Source of the DNA: Macrotrachela quadricornifera
Taxonomy: Eukaryota; Rotifera; Eurotatoria; Philodinida; Philodinidae
Reading direction: 5' to 3'
Length of the DNA: 64,000 bases
Assembly (NCBI GenBank): GCA_022393335.1
Contig: JAJEKB010000342.1
Span: 91,991-155,990 of the forward strand
The translations under genes and the position numbers were made by a program. The notes below the pieces were generated by a model that was not told where the DNA came from, made no database searches, and saw only the letters and a list, made by a program, of their open reading frames with translations. Positions 12,626 through 24,808 of this stretch are shown here, piece after piece (position 1 is the first letter of the stretch; each line of letters starts with the position of its first letter).

Positions 12626-13637
12626 TGAATATTTACGTGTGTACAAATAGGAGAATAGTTACTGATATAGGTTTGATCAAATTTGATCACTGACATCTCA
12701 ACATATAAAAGTAAAACTGTTTATATGTGAAATAATAGGTTGGATTATTCCACCTGTCATCTTCTGAATGCGTTATTGTAATATTCCGATTTAAAAAAAA
12801 ACCTTTGTTTTTTTTACTACAGTGAGACATTTTCCGTTTGTGAGTCACTAGTAAAATAAATAAATATTGTGCAATTAGTACTCATAAATTGATCTTTTTT
12901 ATGATTCATCAACATAGAGTACAAAAGAATTGTAAGTGAATAGTAACTATTACAAATGAAAATATTTTTTCATTGGTTTAAATTTCTTTCAGACAAGTAA
13001 GTTATAATATTGTTGAAGTAGGAAATTTTTTTCCATGTTTATTTATTCTTATTAATAACTGCAGCAAATCATCTTTCTTCCTTTCCTATCCTTGCAGAAT
13101 GAACAAAATTTTTGAATTTTCAATTTTGATACATTAAATAATAAATGAATACAGCTTTGTCATATATTTTGACAAATATATAGTAACGTCAAATTGAAAC
13201 TTGGTAGTTATGCAAAAAGAGATTGTTTCTATCTAATTAAATTTTCTTTACATGGTATTAGAAACTAATCGATTGAAATCAAAAATTTGATGATTATTTA
13301 TTCATAACTTTCGTTTATTGTCATAATATTTAAAAAACTTTATCAAAACTATAAAAAAATCTAGATTAAATTTAAAAATAAAAATAAAAGCAAAATTAGT
13401 CATATATCTTCTATGTAGATGAAATGATGCGGAGATTTATTTTTGTTATCTGTGGTATGTGAAAAACCAACTGACTGAGAAAATGCATTATTAATTATAG
13501 CAACATGATCGATGAATGTTTCCGTATTTTTGTGAAACAGTTTCGTTTTTATTCATTTTATCTATATATATTAAGATATCCCTTATAAAAAAAAGAAACA
13601 TCATTTTACAATTATTCAAATGTTAAAAATCATAAAC
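12626..13637. other. Spacer between the two Nudix genes
   Basis: About 1 kb of AT-rich sequence holds the promoter of Nudix copy 1 and the 3' UTR of copy 2. A 16 bp perfect palindrome (12674-12689) lies about 50 bp upstream of the copy 1 ATG. I see no exon or RNA gene. Confidence 0.5.
12674..12689. repeat. 16 bp perfect palindrome upstream of Nudix 1
   Basis: TGATCAAATTTGATCA equals its own reverse complement and starts 49 bp upstream of the Nudix copy 1 ATG. It could be a dimeric factor site, or chance in AT-rich DNA. Confidence 0.4.
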
Positions 13638-14831
13638 TCACTGAACGAGTGAATTACGTTGGTATCGATCAGTACAAGTTACCATAAAATAATTTGGCTC
13701 TTTGAAATTATGTTTCGATTGCATTGACTGTTTTATTTGACAATTAGTTGAACAAGGTAATGTATAAATATTATGCCATTCAACATCCTATTAAATGAAA
13801 ATAAATAATAATTAGAAAATTGGTGTATAAATATGAATGTTTACATCAATTTCTTCTGGATTTAGTTTAAGATCAATATTTTTCGTGGAAAGACGAACGA
13901 TAAAATAATAATGTTCTATTGAAGGTTGATTAGGATTAATAAATACATTCTTTTTTATTGGCAAACTATTTTGTATTAGATTATAAATAAATTTTCCATC
14001 CAAGCCAAGTTCTTCAGCAACCTAGAAAATCAAAAAAAATCGTAATCTTTAAATTTTAAGTTATATTTATTATAATTTACTTCACGAACAGCACAATTCC
14101 AGACATCTTCTCCAATTTCCATTTTACCTTTTGCATATCCATATTGAATATAATTATTTTTGTAATATTTGGTAAGAAGAACCTATAGAAGAATATAATA
14201 ATTATAATTAATTTTTTAAAAAAGAATCTACTTCTATTGAATCTAGTTTATCGAAGTAAATAAATATAATGCCTGCACGAGGACAATGTTCTCGTTCATA
14301 ACACCATGTCTTCCATATCATTCTAATTGTTTCATTCTCTCTAGGTTCATATTTTATCCAATCTACAAACTGAAATATATATACAAGTTCATTTCTTTTA
14401 AATGTCCTTACCTTGACTTTCTTTATTAGAAACACATCGAATTAGTTTTCGTTGAAATTTTTGTAGTTTTCTTAATATTTCTAAATAATTTAAATTAAAT
14501 TTTAAGCATTATCTATGAATAACATACCACAAGAAGCATATTGTTGCATATCTTTTGCTTTTTTATCTCTTTTATCTTCAAATGTGAGAGTTCGATCATC
14601 ATTTGATATATAATTTTGTTCGTAAAATTTAACTTCAATTTCAGATAGAAGAGTAAGTATTTTTTCATATTGTTTTTTAGTACAACCATTTATCTGTGGG
14701 TATAAGTATTTGGAAATGTACCTATTAATTAATATAAAATATTCAATATAATAAATTATTTTTACTTACTTTTTAAGATTTCTTTCAAATTCATTAGATA
14801 CTTCATATTCATTATTATCATTGAGAGGCAT
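13638..14831 (-). CDS. Dcp2-like Nudix hydrolase, copy 2
   Basis: Paralogue of the gene at 11327-12625. Seven exons (14831-14770, 14721-14528, 14480-14412, 14362-14232, 14182-14081, 14021-13845, 13787-13638) encode 294 residues. First and fifth exons match copy 1 exactly in length (62 and 102 nt), and the Nudix box is split at the same codon. The box spans residues 171-193: G171, E177 and REVAEELGL fit the consensus, so all metal-binding acidic residues are present. YGYAKGK replaces the YGFPKGK of copy 1, losing the Pro typical of Dcp2. CPRAGIIF opens the fold and DDVEWHNIYTLP follows the box. The N-terminus resembles copy 1 (an LKKYISKYLY segment against IKRYIENWFF). The strongest overall likeness is to Dcp2, but substrate is unproven. 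Confidence 0.8.
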
Positions 14832-15716
14832 CAGTTGCACTTATGTCTACAATATATTCAAAGAAATAAACTTACATACTTCTAGTCTTGTTCTTACTTG
14901 AAATTACTTCTATGAAAAACTGAGTACATAGCTGATGCCATAATATATAGATCAAATTACCCAGAATAGCGAACCATATTGGATTTTTCCACGTTGAGTT
15001 ATTATGATCTGTTGTTTCGAAGATCTTTTGAGAAATATTAGTCATAGTATAAACCAATAGTGAGTATTGTATGACTTATTAATAGAATATACTAAAAAAA
15101 AATTAATTAAAGCAAACTAAACATTTATTGTATATTTGTGAAAACTAGATAGAATATAAAATAATTACAAATAATTAATCATCATCTTCAAAGAGGTGAT
15201 GATTTAGTTTCTCAATGGTTACTTATATTTTTTTTTCGACTATATTTATGAATCATTTTTGTTTACTACATTCGACATACATTTATAAATAACAGAACAA
15301 GAGAACTCTTGCCAATAAGTGACAATATGTATTGATATATTTCTTCTCATTTTACATTTACAATGATAAGATATCATGTTAAATAATCAAGTTTTTCAAT
15401 ACTAAAACTTCGTAAAATTCACTCCTACCAATATAAACTTATTTTTGAAAATTTTAGAATTTGACATTAATATGTAAAATAATTCCTATTTATTTTGTTA
15501 TTATACTTTTTGAGACCATCTCTTTTTTAATAACGATTAATAACATTGAAAACACAATAGTTTAATGTTTTGTTTTGGATTTAAATGAAGTGTTTGGTGT
15601 TATAGACCTTTGGTCATTAAATTATTTTTTATTATATTTAAAACAAAATAATAATGACAAAAGATAGAAAAGTGGAATTTTTAATTTGATTGAATCAAAC
15701 ATCACAGACATTTTAA
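14832..15716. other. Spacer between Nudix 2 and the USP gene
   Basis: This holds the 5' region of Nudix 2 and the 3' UTR of the USP gene. A 61-codon minus-strand frame near 14872-15057 contains one hydrophobic stretch (IWFAILGNLIYILW), but I could not link it to either gene. Nothing else is seen. Confidence 0.4.
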
Positions 15717-18700
15717 TCATGTACTTTTAGGAGTTTTGAACGGTGGAGAACTAGAATACAGAAAATTTCATGTCATTAAAGAAAAAACATGAAAACTTAC
15801 CTTGTGCGTACATTAGTTTCTTTTTCAAATGAACGCTTAACATATAATGACGATGATTGATTAATATTATTAACTGTTGAATTATCATTTAATCCCAATA
15901 CAAGAGGATAATGGGCTTCAGATGAGGTAGATTCTATACGCAAAATACTTATTATATACTACTATTTAAGAAATAAAACCTGCCATTGGTCAGTAAATCA
16001 GGTGGAGGATGTGGTCTTGAATATGAAACAAGCTCATCATTTAATACTTCACTTTCAGGTTCCCACAAATGAGTAGATATATGTTCGTTTAAAAATATAG
16101 TTTCTAAAATTTAAATTAGCAATCGAACTATTGATGTGAATTAGAGACGAAAATGAAACTTACCGTCGATGAATGGATCCGATACAACAATAGAATGTGG
16201 ATAAGGAGTAAGGTTTTCATTTGTATAGTCACACAATTGTAGTTGTAGACGAAAGCTGTTCATAGCTGGAATATTAAGAATATTTAGTAAAGCATTGTTT
16301 AACATCGATGGATCATCTTAAAACATCAAATAATGAGTAAATAAAAGTCTAATAAAAACACTCTAGTATAACTCGAATATACCTGTAGTATTTGCCAATG
16401 GAAGGTCAAATGCTTGGAGTAAGTTAGAAGTGCCTTGAAGTTGAGCCATCGTTTGTTTCATAATAGTTAATTTCAAACTATAAGTAAGAATTATTGAGAA
16501 TATTCAAGAAAAAGACGATACTGTAAATAATATTATAATAAAAAATATGTATGTTTCACTAAAAATATCAGAAACCACAGCCATTCAAAAATAACAGATT
16601 AAAACTGTTTTTTAGTCAACACCTATACTAAACTTGGTAACTTATATCAATTAATTTATATAAATGCGCTTCCTTTGTGTATTATGTCTTTCAAATAAAA
16701 CGATTAAATCTACATGTTCTATGCATGATTATTAAATAATATAAGATTACATCAAATGATTACATAAATATTTATGATAACAAATAGTTAAAATTTACCA
16801 ATAATTTTTTAGATTTTCAAATTTACCGTGTAAGTTGGAAACTATTAATTGCTGAACATACACCATTCTTATCGACTACAAAACTATTTAGGTAGATTTT
16901 TGAAAAATATTAGAAAAATAAATATATCAGAATCTAGGACATTAATTTTGACTACATTACTTCAGAATTCCATTTATTTTCATATTATATATAATTTAAG
17001 ATTCTATAGAAGAAAGAAAGAATTTGTCATATGATAGAAAATATAAATAATAAGCAAGGGAGCAAGATAAAACAACAAAGATCATCATATCATCTAAAAG
17101 AAACAACGAACAGTAATAAACTCAATAAGAAAAGCAATAGATTTTATAGATCTAGTAGTTGTAAATTCTGTTGTCTTCTCTCCTAGTAAATTAGTGTCCG
17201 ATAAAAGTGTACCTTATATATCGATTCAATGAATACTTTAAATAAAAAAGAATTCTAGTAATGTTGCTTTACAAAAAGTACGTATCTTATGTTTCTATTT
17301 TGTATTTCTATGACTCATCAATAAACAGGAATCTCTTTTTCTGTTTTCAAGAATAAACACTTCATTACTTTTGAAAAAACCTAGTGGAAATACTGTTTAT
17401 TCTGAAATAATTTTTTTAATAATTTCACTTCTTTATTCTTACGACGTGCATAAAATGAGTTCGAATTTCTGATTCATTTAGATGTAACATACTTACATCA
17501 GGAACTCTGGGTCAACAGGATCGCGGGCTACATCAGCAAAATCTTCTCTATTTATTATCTGGTAGACTGGATGACGACGATGCTCAGCTGAATTATCAAC
17601 AAGTAACGTAGCTTGTATCCGTTTATCACGGAGATCAGTACAATCATACATACTTGGAATCTTTTAAAGAATATGATACTCTGTATAAAATAAAATGTGT
17701 ATCAAAATAGAATAAAAACGTACCGAACATTTTAGTTGTAAAACATACATATTGGTATTATCAAACAAAATAGTTTGGGGAACTGACGATTTATCGATTT
17801 TTAGCTGATCTCCACTGTAATCATACTCTGATACTTTAACTCGAGCATCGACTATGATCAGAATAATATACAAATATAAAAGAGGATGTATGTGATAAAA
17901 ATTTATTGTATACCTGCTGTGAAACCATTTGAACAAAACTCAATATGTGGGTCAACCACAAATCCACTATCATCGGGCTTCAGATTGGCAAGACGAATGA
18001 TGAGATATAATGTTCGTAGATTGAAAATTTTTGTCACTTGTAAAGGTATCACAGCTTTGCAACGTCTCTTTATTTTCTTTTTTTTTATTTCTTCAGGCTT
18101 TTGAAACGATTCAAGCAATTCAGAAGTAATGTCAAGCATATTACCTAAAAGGACGATATGTATTATATTATCCGTTTACTCCAAAGAACATCTGTGGTAA
18201 CTGAAAATATTTAACCTACCACATGAAAAACGTTTAAGGCGGCATATTTTACCATGTTCTGGATGATCATAAATCAATGCATTTCTTTGTAAATCTTTAG
18301 AAACATTTAGTTTAAGACTAAAAATAAAAAATACATTTATTACTTTCCAATAGAATGATATGTAAGTTTATTATACAATTCATATTTGTTTAAAAAAGCC
18401 CCTATTGTCATAAAAAACAAAGGTTTTATTCAATCAGATTTTTATACAAAAATTATAATCACATATTAGATATAAAATAAGGCATACCGAAACCAATCAT
18501 CACCGACCGATGCATTTTCATCAATATAAAAATAAGTTGGATTTTCAAATGTTTGATTCTTGTTAGTATTACGATAAAATCGATAAGTACTGTAATACCA
18601 ATTGTCATCTGGACCTTTAACTACCAACGCACATTCAACATACCGACCCTTAAATTTAAAGAAATTCTAAACAAAAACTACTTAATGATTTCAACCCTAA

Positions 18701-21700
18701 TCTATTTGTTATATAATACACACATTAAAAAGGAGAAATTTGTGTTCCAGACAGTCTTTCAACTCTGGATCAAGCCCGTCAATATTGTGTATCAGATATT
18801 CATTGTCATTTCGATAACGAAAAATACTTTTGATTGGATGGCGAATACATGTTCTTGATGAAGCAATTGATACATTGACTAAAATGAATGAAAGCAATTA
18901 CAAAAAATGTGATCATGACAAGTTCAAACTTTTCTAACAGTATATCAATACAAAATTTCAATCACATAAAATAATTTACATATTTTTGTTAATTTACTTA
19001 CTATTATCTTGTGGGATAGATGTTATTGATTCTTCTTGTTCAAAATGTTTTGATGTACAGTTGTCTAATTCAGGTGGATGTTCACCATGTAATGGATCCT
19101 CATATATGGATTCATGTAATGAATCGATTTTAGTATACATTATAATACGTACATGAACCTAAGTATGACAATTACATTTCCAATTATTTTAAAGCACTTT
19201 TTTCTATGTATCATATTACCTTTTCGAGATGATTTGTCAAGTAATTGATATGAAAGCCACCAGTAAGATATTGACCATCAAGAATATAGACGTAATCTTG
19301 TCGACGTGCAATTGTAATATAATGACCAGACTTAGTTGATGTTCCATAATGAATAATAGCACCAGTGAATTTATAATGAAGACCATTGCGTGTTCTAAAT
19401 TCAGCTGGATATGAATAATGAACGGCATTACCGTTGAATTTTCTATCACAAATGACTAATAATTGATCTGGTAATGTGTCATATGTTCGTTGTATAATTT
19501 GTCCCTCATCAGCCTGAATCGTTATCGTGCCACTATATTCTTGATCAATCAGTTCATTTAAAGTAAGCTTTGTATCAGTAATTCGAATGGCATGGTTTCG
19601 TTCCAATACGGGGTGTCCACCATCAACAGTTACAGAGCATGTTATATAAAATGACTTCAAATAAGAATCAAATTGATTGATCGACGTAGTAGCTGTTTCA
19701 ATAGTATTCATGAAGAGAAGAAGGGCTTCTTCGGCATCTTGTTGATCCCCAATTTTAAACTTTGATACTAATGCTTCACGCAATAATTCGAAACAATGTA
19801 AATCCGTATCTTCATCTTCATATGGATCATAAGCGCAGCTGACCACACCAAATAATCTATCGAATAGAGTATTGTAATGTTGTGTTTTAAATTGCACATC
19901 AACATTTTGAAGACGAAATATTTCTTGATTAAAGACTGGAGAATTTATTAGCAAATGTAATAAGCTAATTATGAAACAATCATTATCTATAGAGCATTAA
20001 CATAGGTAAAGTAAGAGATGTATTTAAGAAAAATGAATCAAACTTACTGCTATTACGAAGTACTTGGAAGCGTGGTATATTCCAGAGTATATTAAAGTTT
20101 TCTCTTTCACGAAGAACCGTAACATGATCATGCCATTTCGTTACTTTATTCAATGGAGCTGTCTGACTGTCCAAATTATTCTCTTCAGTTGAATACTGGT
20201 CTTTTGAGTTGTTACCTACAGATAAAACAAAATATTTCTAATCAATATAGTGTTTACATAATTTGTTTTTGGTACATATGACTTCTTATTTCAAAAGCAG
20301 CAAAACTCATTATAGTTCTCAACCATACAGTTTTTGTTTTATAAATTTTGATGTGTCAAATAAAAAATAAAGCTTGATTATACGTTTTACTATGATACAA
20401 TGAAAAAAGCTTTATATCTATACGATTTCTTTTTTATTACTCCTGCTTTTCTACAACTGTGACACAGCGACATATAAAATTTTTATAGAAAAGTCTCTTA
20501 TATCATACGTGATCGAAAACTTCAGGTATATTAGCCCGTTAATTTAATTGTTTGAATCCAATTTTGATAATATGTTATTAATTTCAAAATATAAAAAACA
20601 TTCTGTAATAACCTTAACTTATCATTCACTATCTGTCTGAAAATATTAATTATAGAAAGATACGTCTGTCAATATCATTTTGATTTCATCAAGTAAGGAA
20701 ACTCATGCAAAATCATGAAATTGACACTAATACAACGGTTTATTTATTTAATGGTTCATCTAAAATGAAGAACCAAAGATAATAATTGTATATTATTGAG
20801 GAAGGTCATTGTAATTAATTTTAGTGGAAATTATTGTCTCTTCTTAGATCGAATTTTAGTGACGTTTCAGGAGTCGATGCTCCCTTCTTCAGACTTTATT
20901 GATGGAATAAAAATTAAACTACATATTTATACTTTTCTTTTTCTTTTTCTCGTGTTTTCTTTCATCTTCGTTTCTTTTCTTCTCTTGTTGTTATCATTTG
21001 ATAGTGGCTCGGCAAGACGGTGATAGCTGGTAGGAGTGACATGATGTCATCTTCTGCCGATCCACTATCAAATAATAACAACAAGAGAAGAAAAGAAAAG
21101 AAGATGAAAGAAAACACGAGAAAAAGAAAAAGAAAAGTATAAACATGTAGTTTAATTTTTATTCCATCAATAAAGTTTGAAGAAGGGAGCATCGACTCCT
21201 GAAACGTCATTAAAAATCGATCTAGGAAGAGAATAATTTCCACTAAAACTAAAGATAATAATATATAATTATAATTTTTGTTTTGAAATGTTAATTGATG
21301 GAAGAAGAAGCGTTTAATGAATGCCATATTTATCGAATAATCTACCGTACAATGAGCATCATAATGCAAATTGCTTTCGCAACATCTCTGTTACGAAACT
21401 GCTAAAGATCTAATTTGCAACATAAAATTAATTATTACAGTAATAATATTAGAATCAAAATCTGAGATGATTTTCTATAATATAATGCCGATGTAGAGAA
21501 TTAGTTTCTATGAATAAGAATAAATCTTTCAAATAATGTTCTAAATTTTATACTTGTTTGCTAAATTTAAATTATTCATACTACTACTTTGATGGATATT
21601 TTTTCTATATTTATCACTCATTCTATCAAGAAAATCTCAATAAGCCTTCTCAGAAACCAACCTTGTCATTTCTCATCTGATTTCAACGAAAATTTCATAA

Positions 21701-22692
21701 AATGTTGGTCTTGGCTAGGGGAGACTGGTTAAAATATCTCCCGAAATCTCTGAGAAGCGAATGGGTTATAGTCAATTTATTGATCAAAAGTAATCTCCAC
21801 ACGGGCAAGGCTTTCGATATAAGAATATTGGCTAATCATGTCACCGTGGTATTTAACTTGCAGAGTGCCCTTAGAATCAGATCCTCATGAGCTCCAATTT
21901 TTAAATTTCTCTTTGCTTGATTTTGAAAAATACTTTTTCAAAAAATGTTCAATTTCAAAGCACTAATAAAAATGAAATATCCAAGTTCTTTATTTTAGCG
22001 AAAGAGAAACTTAAAAATCAGAACTTGTGAAGATCTAGCTCTAACTGCCTGCTATACAGTAAAAAAAAATCATTACTTCTATATTGAGTCATTATTAAGG
22101 AATTCTCGCTCCCGTAAACGATATTTTCGAAAAAATTGATTTTGAGAAATATGAAAAAGAAACTCGCAAATTACCCGAACTGTTTGACGTTAAGACATTT
22201 TCTGTCTCGAGAAAAATTGATGGGCACTTTTGCCCTGTCTCATCCAATCGTTTTAAATGCATTGCTGTAAAATTATAACTTTCGATAGTAGAATGTGGAA
22301 TTGAAGATGTGGCACCTAAGAACAAAAATAAAAATCTTTTAAAATTTAAAATAATTGCATTATTTAGGTTATATTTTCATTTATATTCATTTATAAATGA
22401 AAATAAATTGCTAATATCTAATTTATCGAAGTTGAAATAAATTCATAAGGAACTGCTAACATTATTAAATATAAAATTATAACGTACGATCGACAAGAGC
22501 ATTATCTATCATTATTTGAACTTGTTCATTGCTAGATGATGGATCAATTGATGAACCAATAGATTCTTCTGGTGGTTTTTCCATCTGATCATGTTTAACA
22601 TATCTTAAACCAAGATAACACTCATAAGGATCTTTGCAGAAGCCTTTAGAATCATGAATATAGTTTATTTCATTTTCTGCAAAAATAGACAT
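15717..22692 (-). CDS. USP-type deubiquitinase domain fused to a long unassigned region
   Basis: Predicted cysteine protease of the ubiquitin-specific (USP/UCH) fold. Exons, high to low: 22692-22488, 22315-22175, 20215-20048, 19986-19220, 19158-19002, 18878-18724, 18666-18488, 18317-18220, 18144-17914, 17851-17724, 17660-17497, 16477-16383, 16316-16164, 16103-15980, 15947-15801, 15750-15717. They total 2946 nt, 981 residues, with phase closing. The Cys box is NNDCFIISLLHLL (Cys175), GDQQDAEE matches the USP G-QQDA-E motif, and the His box is FTGAIIHYG...SGHYI (His393), followed by ILDG (Asp408). Residues about 430-981 match nothing I can name. They include FRYRNDNEY, KGRYVECALVVKG and a Lys-rich loop (KKKKIKRR), and end in an acidic/Pro-rich tail. 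The 5' end is uncertain: possible extra exons lie near 22735-22817 and 24020-24050. One intron (15979-15948) is only 32 nt. Confidence 0.7.
20817..21252. repeat. 436 bp foldback palindrome (MITE-like) in a USP-gene intron
   Basis: Two inverted arms of about 198 nt (20817-21014 and 21055-21252) flank a 40 bp spacer. Both arms include GACGTTTCAGGAGTCGATGC, a TTCTTTTTCTCGTGTTTTC-like segment and TTTGATAGTGG, with only scattered mismatches. It sits inside the 1.96 kb intron between USP exons at 22175 and 20215. The structure fits a foldback or MITE-type non-autonomous DNA element. I see no coding sequence and no convincing target-site duplication. Confidence 0.85.
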
Positions 22693-23030
22693 AGAAGAGT
22701 GTATAAAATAATACGTGATTTATCGTAAATGATACCGACGATTTATTTCTTTTGTTGAATCCTGCTTTGCATTATCATCCATGTTTTCTAATGATGGTGT
22801 TGACAGCATACGATAAGTACCTATAGATAATAACAATAATATATTTTATCAAAGTTTGAGTATTATTTTTGGCATTTTATTTCAAAAGTCAACAACAATT
22901 TAATTGAGAAATTTATTTTTCGTTAAAATTCGTATGTTTATTTGATTTGTGTAAAAAGCGATTTTTAATTTTGAGTGAGTCACGTTGCTTATTAACGAAA
23001 ATATCTCTTATATATTTTTAATATAACATA

Positions 23031-23987
23031 CAGCTGTCGCCATAAAATAGTTGCACAAAATTAAATTTTTTGTATAACATTTTTCTTGTCGTTAGAAAGC
23101 AATTATGAAATTTATTTTTTCAGGAATATATGTTCGTTAGCTATACTACACCATGTCCATACAGAAATGTGATTTCTTTTTTTTCCATGCATATACATTT
23201 AGTCATGACATTGTTTAGTGTTTTAAAAAACCATCATATATCAATATTATATTTTTGGAACAAAGATGTATGATCTACTAGTGCTATTCATTGTGAAGCA
23301 AACATTCCACTTACGACTACCTATTACAATGTAAAACAGTTGAAATAAACAAATTCACTTAAACACCAAGGTGAAAATACTTAACCACATGTCCTTAGTA
23401 GAATAGAGAAAAAGCTATTGGGCAATATATTTGACGTAAGAATGGAATAAACTATAATGGAATCAAAGAGAATTTGATGAGAACATTTCATCATCTTCAT
23501 GAGCAGGGTTATAGAAGTGTTTTACCAAAAAGTACTCATATGTTAGGATCGGGAGAAAAAGAAACAGCATGCACGATGGGCTAAACAGCATAAAAATTAC
23601 GATTTTACATGTACAACCTTCTCATAGCACTATTCATCCTTAGTCAAAGCATCAGAATCATAAATTTAAACATACCCAAAATTTGGTCGATCGTAAGGCA
23701 CAAAGTTGAAAAAAAATCTGAAAAATATTAATGAACTCAAATTTCTTTTCAGCTGAAGAATTCAAAAATGTTGAAGTTAGTGTAGTAAAAAAAAATTATG
23801 CGATGTCCATAAAAAAGATATGTTCGTCTCTTATTTCTTCTAAAGGTAAACGAATAAAATATTAACCTATACTATTCAATAGTATTCGCCGTAGACTATC
23901 AATTGGTATACGAAAATATTCGAGAGTGGCATATATATAAGAATATATTTGCATAACAAGATGTGCAAGTTTTTTTGGCGACAGTTG
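23031..23987 (+). mobile_element. Decayed Tc1/mariner DNA transposon
   Basis: The element is bounded by near-matching inverted repeats of about 26 bp. The left end reads CAGCTGTCGCCATAAAATAG and so on; the right end, on the opposite strand, starts CAACTGTCGCCAAAAAAA. Each end is flanked by TA, the target-site duplication of the Tc1/mariner superfamily. At 957 bp it is shorter than a typical full-length Tc1 (about 1.6 kb), so it is internally deleted. The interior contains broken transposase sequence on the plus strand. Confidence 0.85.
23460..23865 (+). pseudogene. Tc1-type transposase remnant
   Basis: Fragments in shifting frames match Tc1 transposase order. HHLHEQGYRSVLPK comes first, then after a frameshift ARWAKQHKNY, then IWSIVRHKVEKK, and near the end CSSLISSKGKRIKY before a stop at 23863-23865. 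Stops and frameshifts interrupt the frame and most of the catalytic region is lost. It lies wholly within the inverted repeats of the element. Confidence 0.75.
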
Positions 23988-24245
23988 TATAATCTTTGAC
24001 AAATCACAAAAAACTTACCGTCCGCCAAACGAATATTATTTCCATTCCGGGTCCTATAAATAAATACATCATATGTTAAAATAAAATTTGAAGTTAAGTC
24101 ATAACACATATATTTACGTCATGTTATTAGAAGCGAATACAATACGATTGTTGTTAATGCGTGTACTTTATATACATATATTTTGTATGTATGGAAAAAA
24201 CTGTTACATTTCAACATTTTTTCTTCTCTTCTTTTTTTTCTTTTT

Positions 24246-24808
24246 AAGGTGGCTGACTGCACGAAATGCAGTTAACTACATTATTACTTTTCAATCGGTT
24301 AGTTATAATGACAAATTCTTTTTTCTTCTTTAAGGTGGCTGACTACACGAAGTGCAGCAAGCCACATTATTGCTTTTAGTATGTTTAGTTGCCATGGTAA
24401 ATTCTTCTTCTTCTTGTTCTTGACGCATGAGTCACGACTTAAGTCAGTCACTCGTTCTTCGTAACTGAGGATCATTTCAAACCGAGAAAAAGGCTAATAG
24501 ATTCGTGAGTGTGTTGAGTGCACATCGAAATTCCGTTTTTCAAAATTTTATTCCATTCGGGAGATATACGAGAAGAAAAAAAGATAATTAACAGCTGCTA
24601 ATTTCCTTTTATGGTTATTTGTGACTCAGCATTACTAGCCATTCATAATTTACATCTTGCATGCATATATAGTTTATTTATCTTCTTGTATGACTTAATT
24701 TCATCCATGAAAGAGTCTAGCATTTTAAAAAGAATTTCGAAATGGTCTACGTACTGTCGTGTAGAATCAAATTTAGAAATTGCCGAGCATTGCGCAATCA
24801 GCCACCTT
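24246..24808. repeat. AAGGTGGCTGA repeat cluster, two direct copies and one inverted
   Basis: AAGGTGGCTGA occurs at 24246-24256 and again at 24332-24342, each heading a roughly 85 bp diverged unit (GGTGGCTGACTGCACGAAATGC against GGTGGCTGACTACACGAAGTGC). An inverted copy lies at 24798-24808 with a matching continuation. The outer pair could be the ends of a small degenerate DNA element with one end tandemly duplicated. Confidence 0.45.

Noticed and set aside
14872..15057. 61-codon minus-strand frame with one hydrophobic segment
   Set aside because: No homology seen. Joining it to Nudix copy 2 would need an intron of about 29 nt and leads straight into a stop.
16849..17034. 61-codon plus-strand frame
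   Set aside because: It lies in the roughly 1 kb intron of the minus-strand USP gene and has no recognisable features.
20796..21369. Two open frames on opposite strands with nearly the same peptide
   Set aside because: They are simply the two arms of the foldback palindrome read in mirror orientation, not genes.
21702..21890. 62-codon plus-strand frame in the USP intron
   Set aside because: No motif, no splice context, and it lies antisense inside a well-supported intron.
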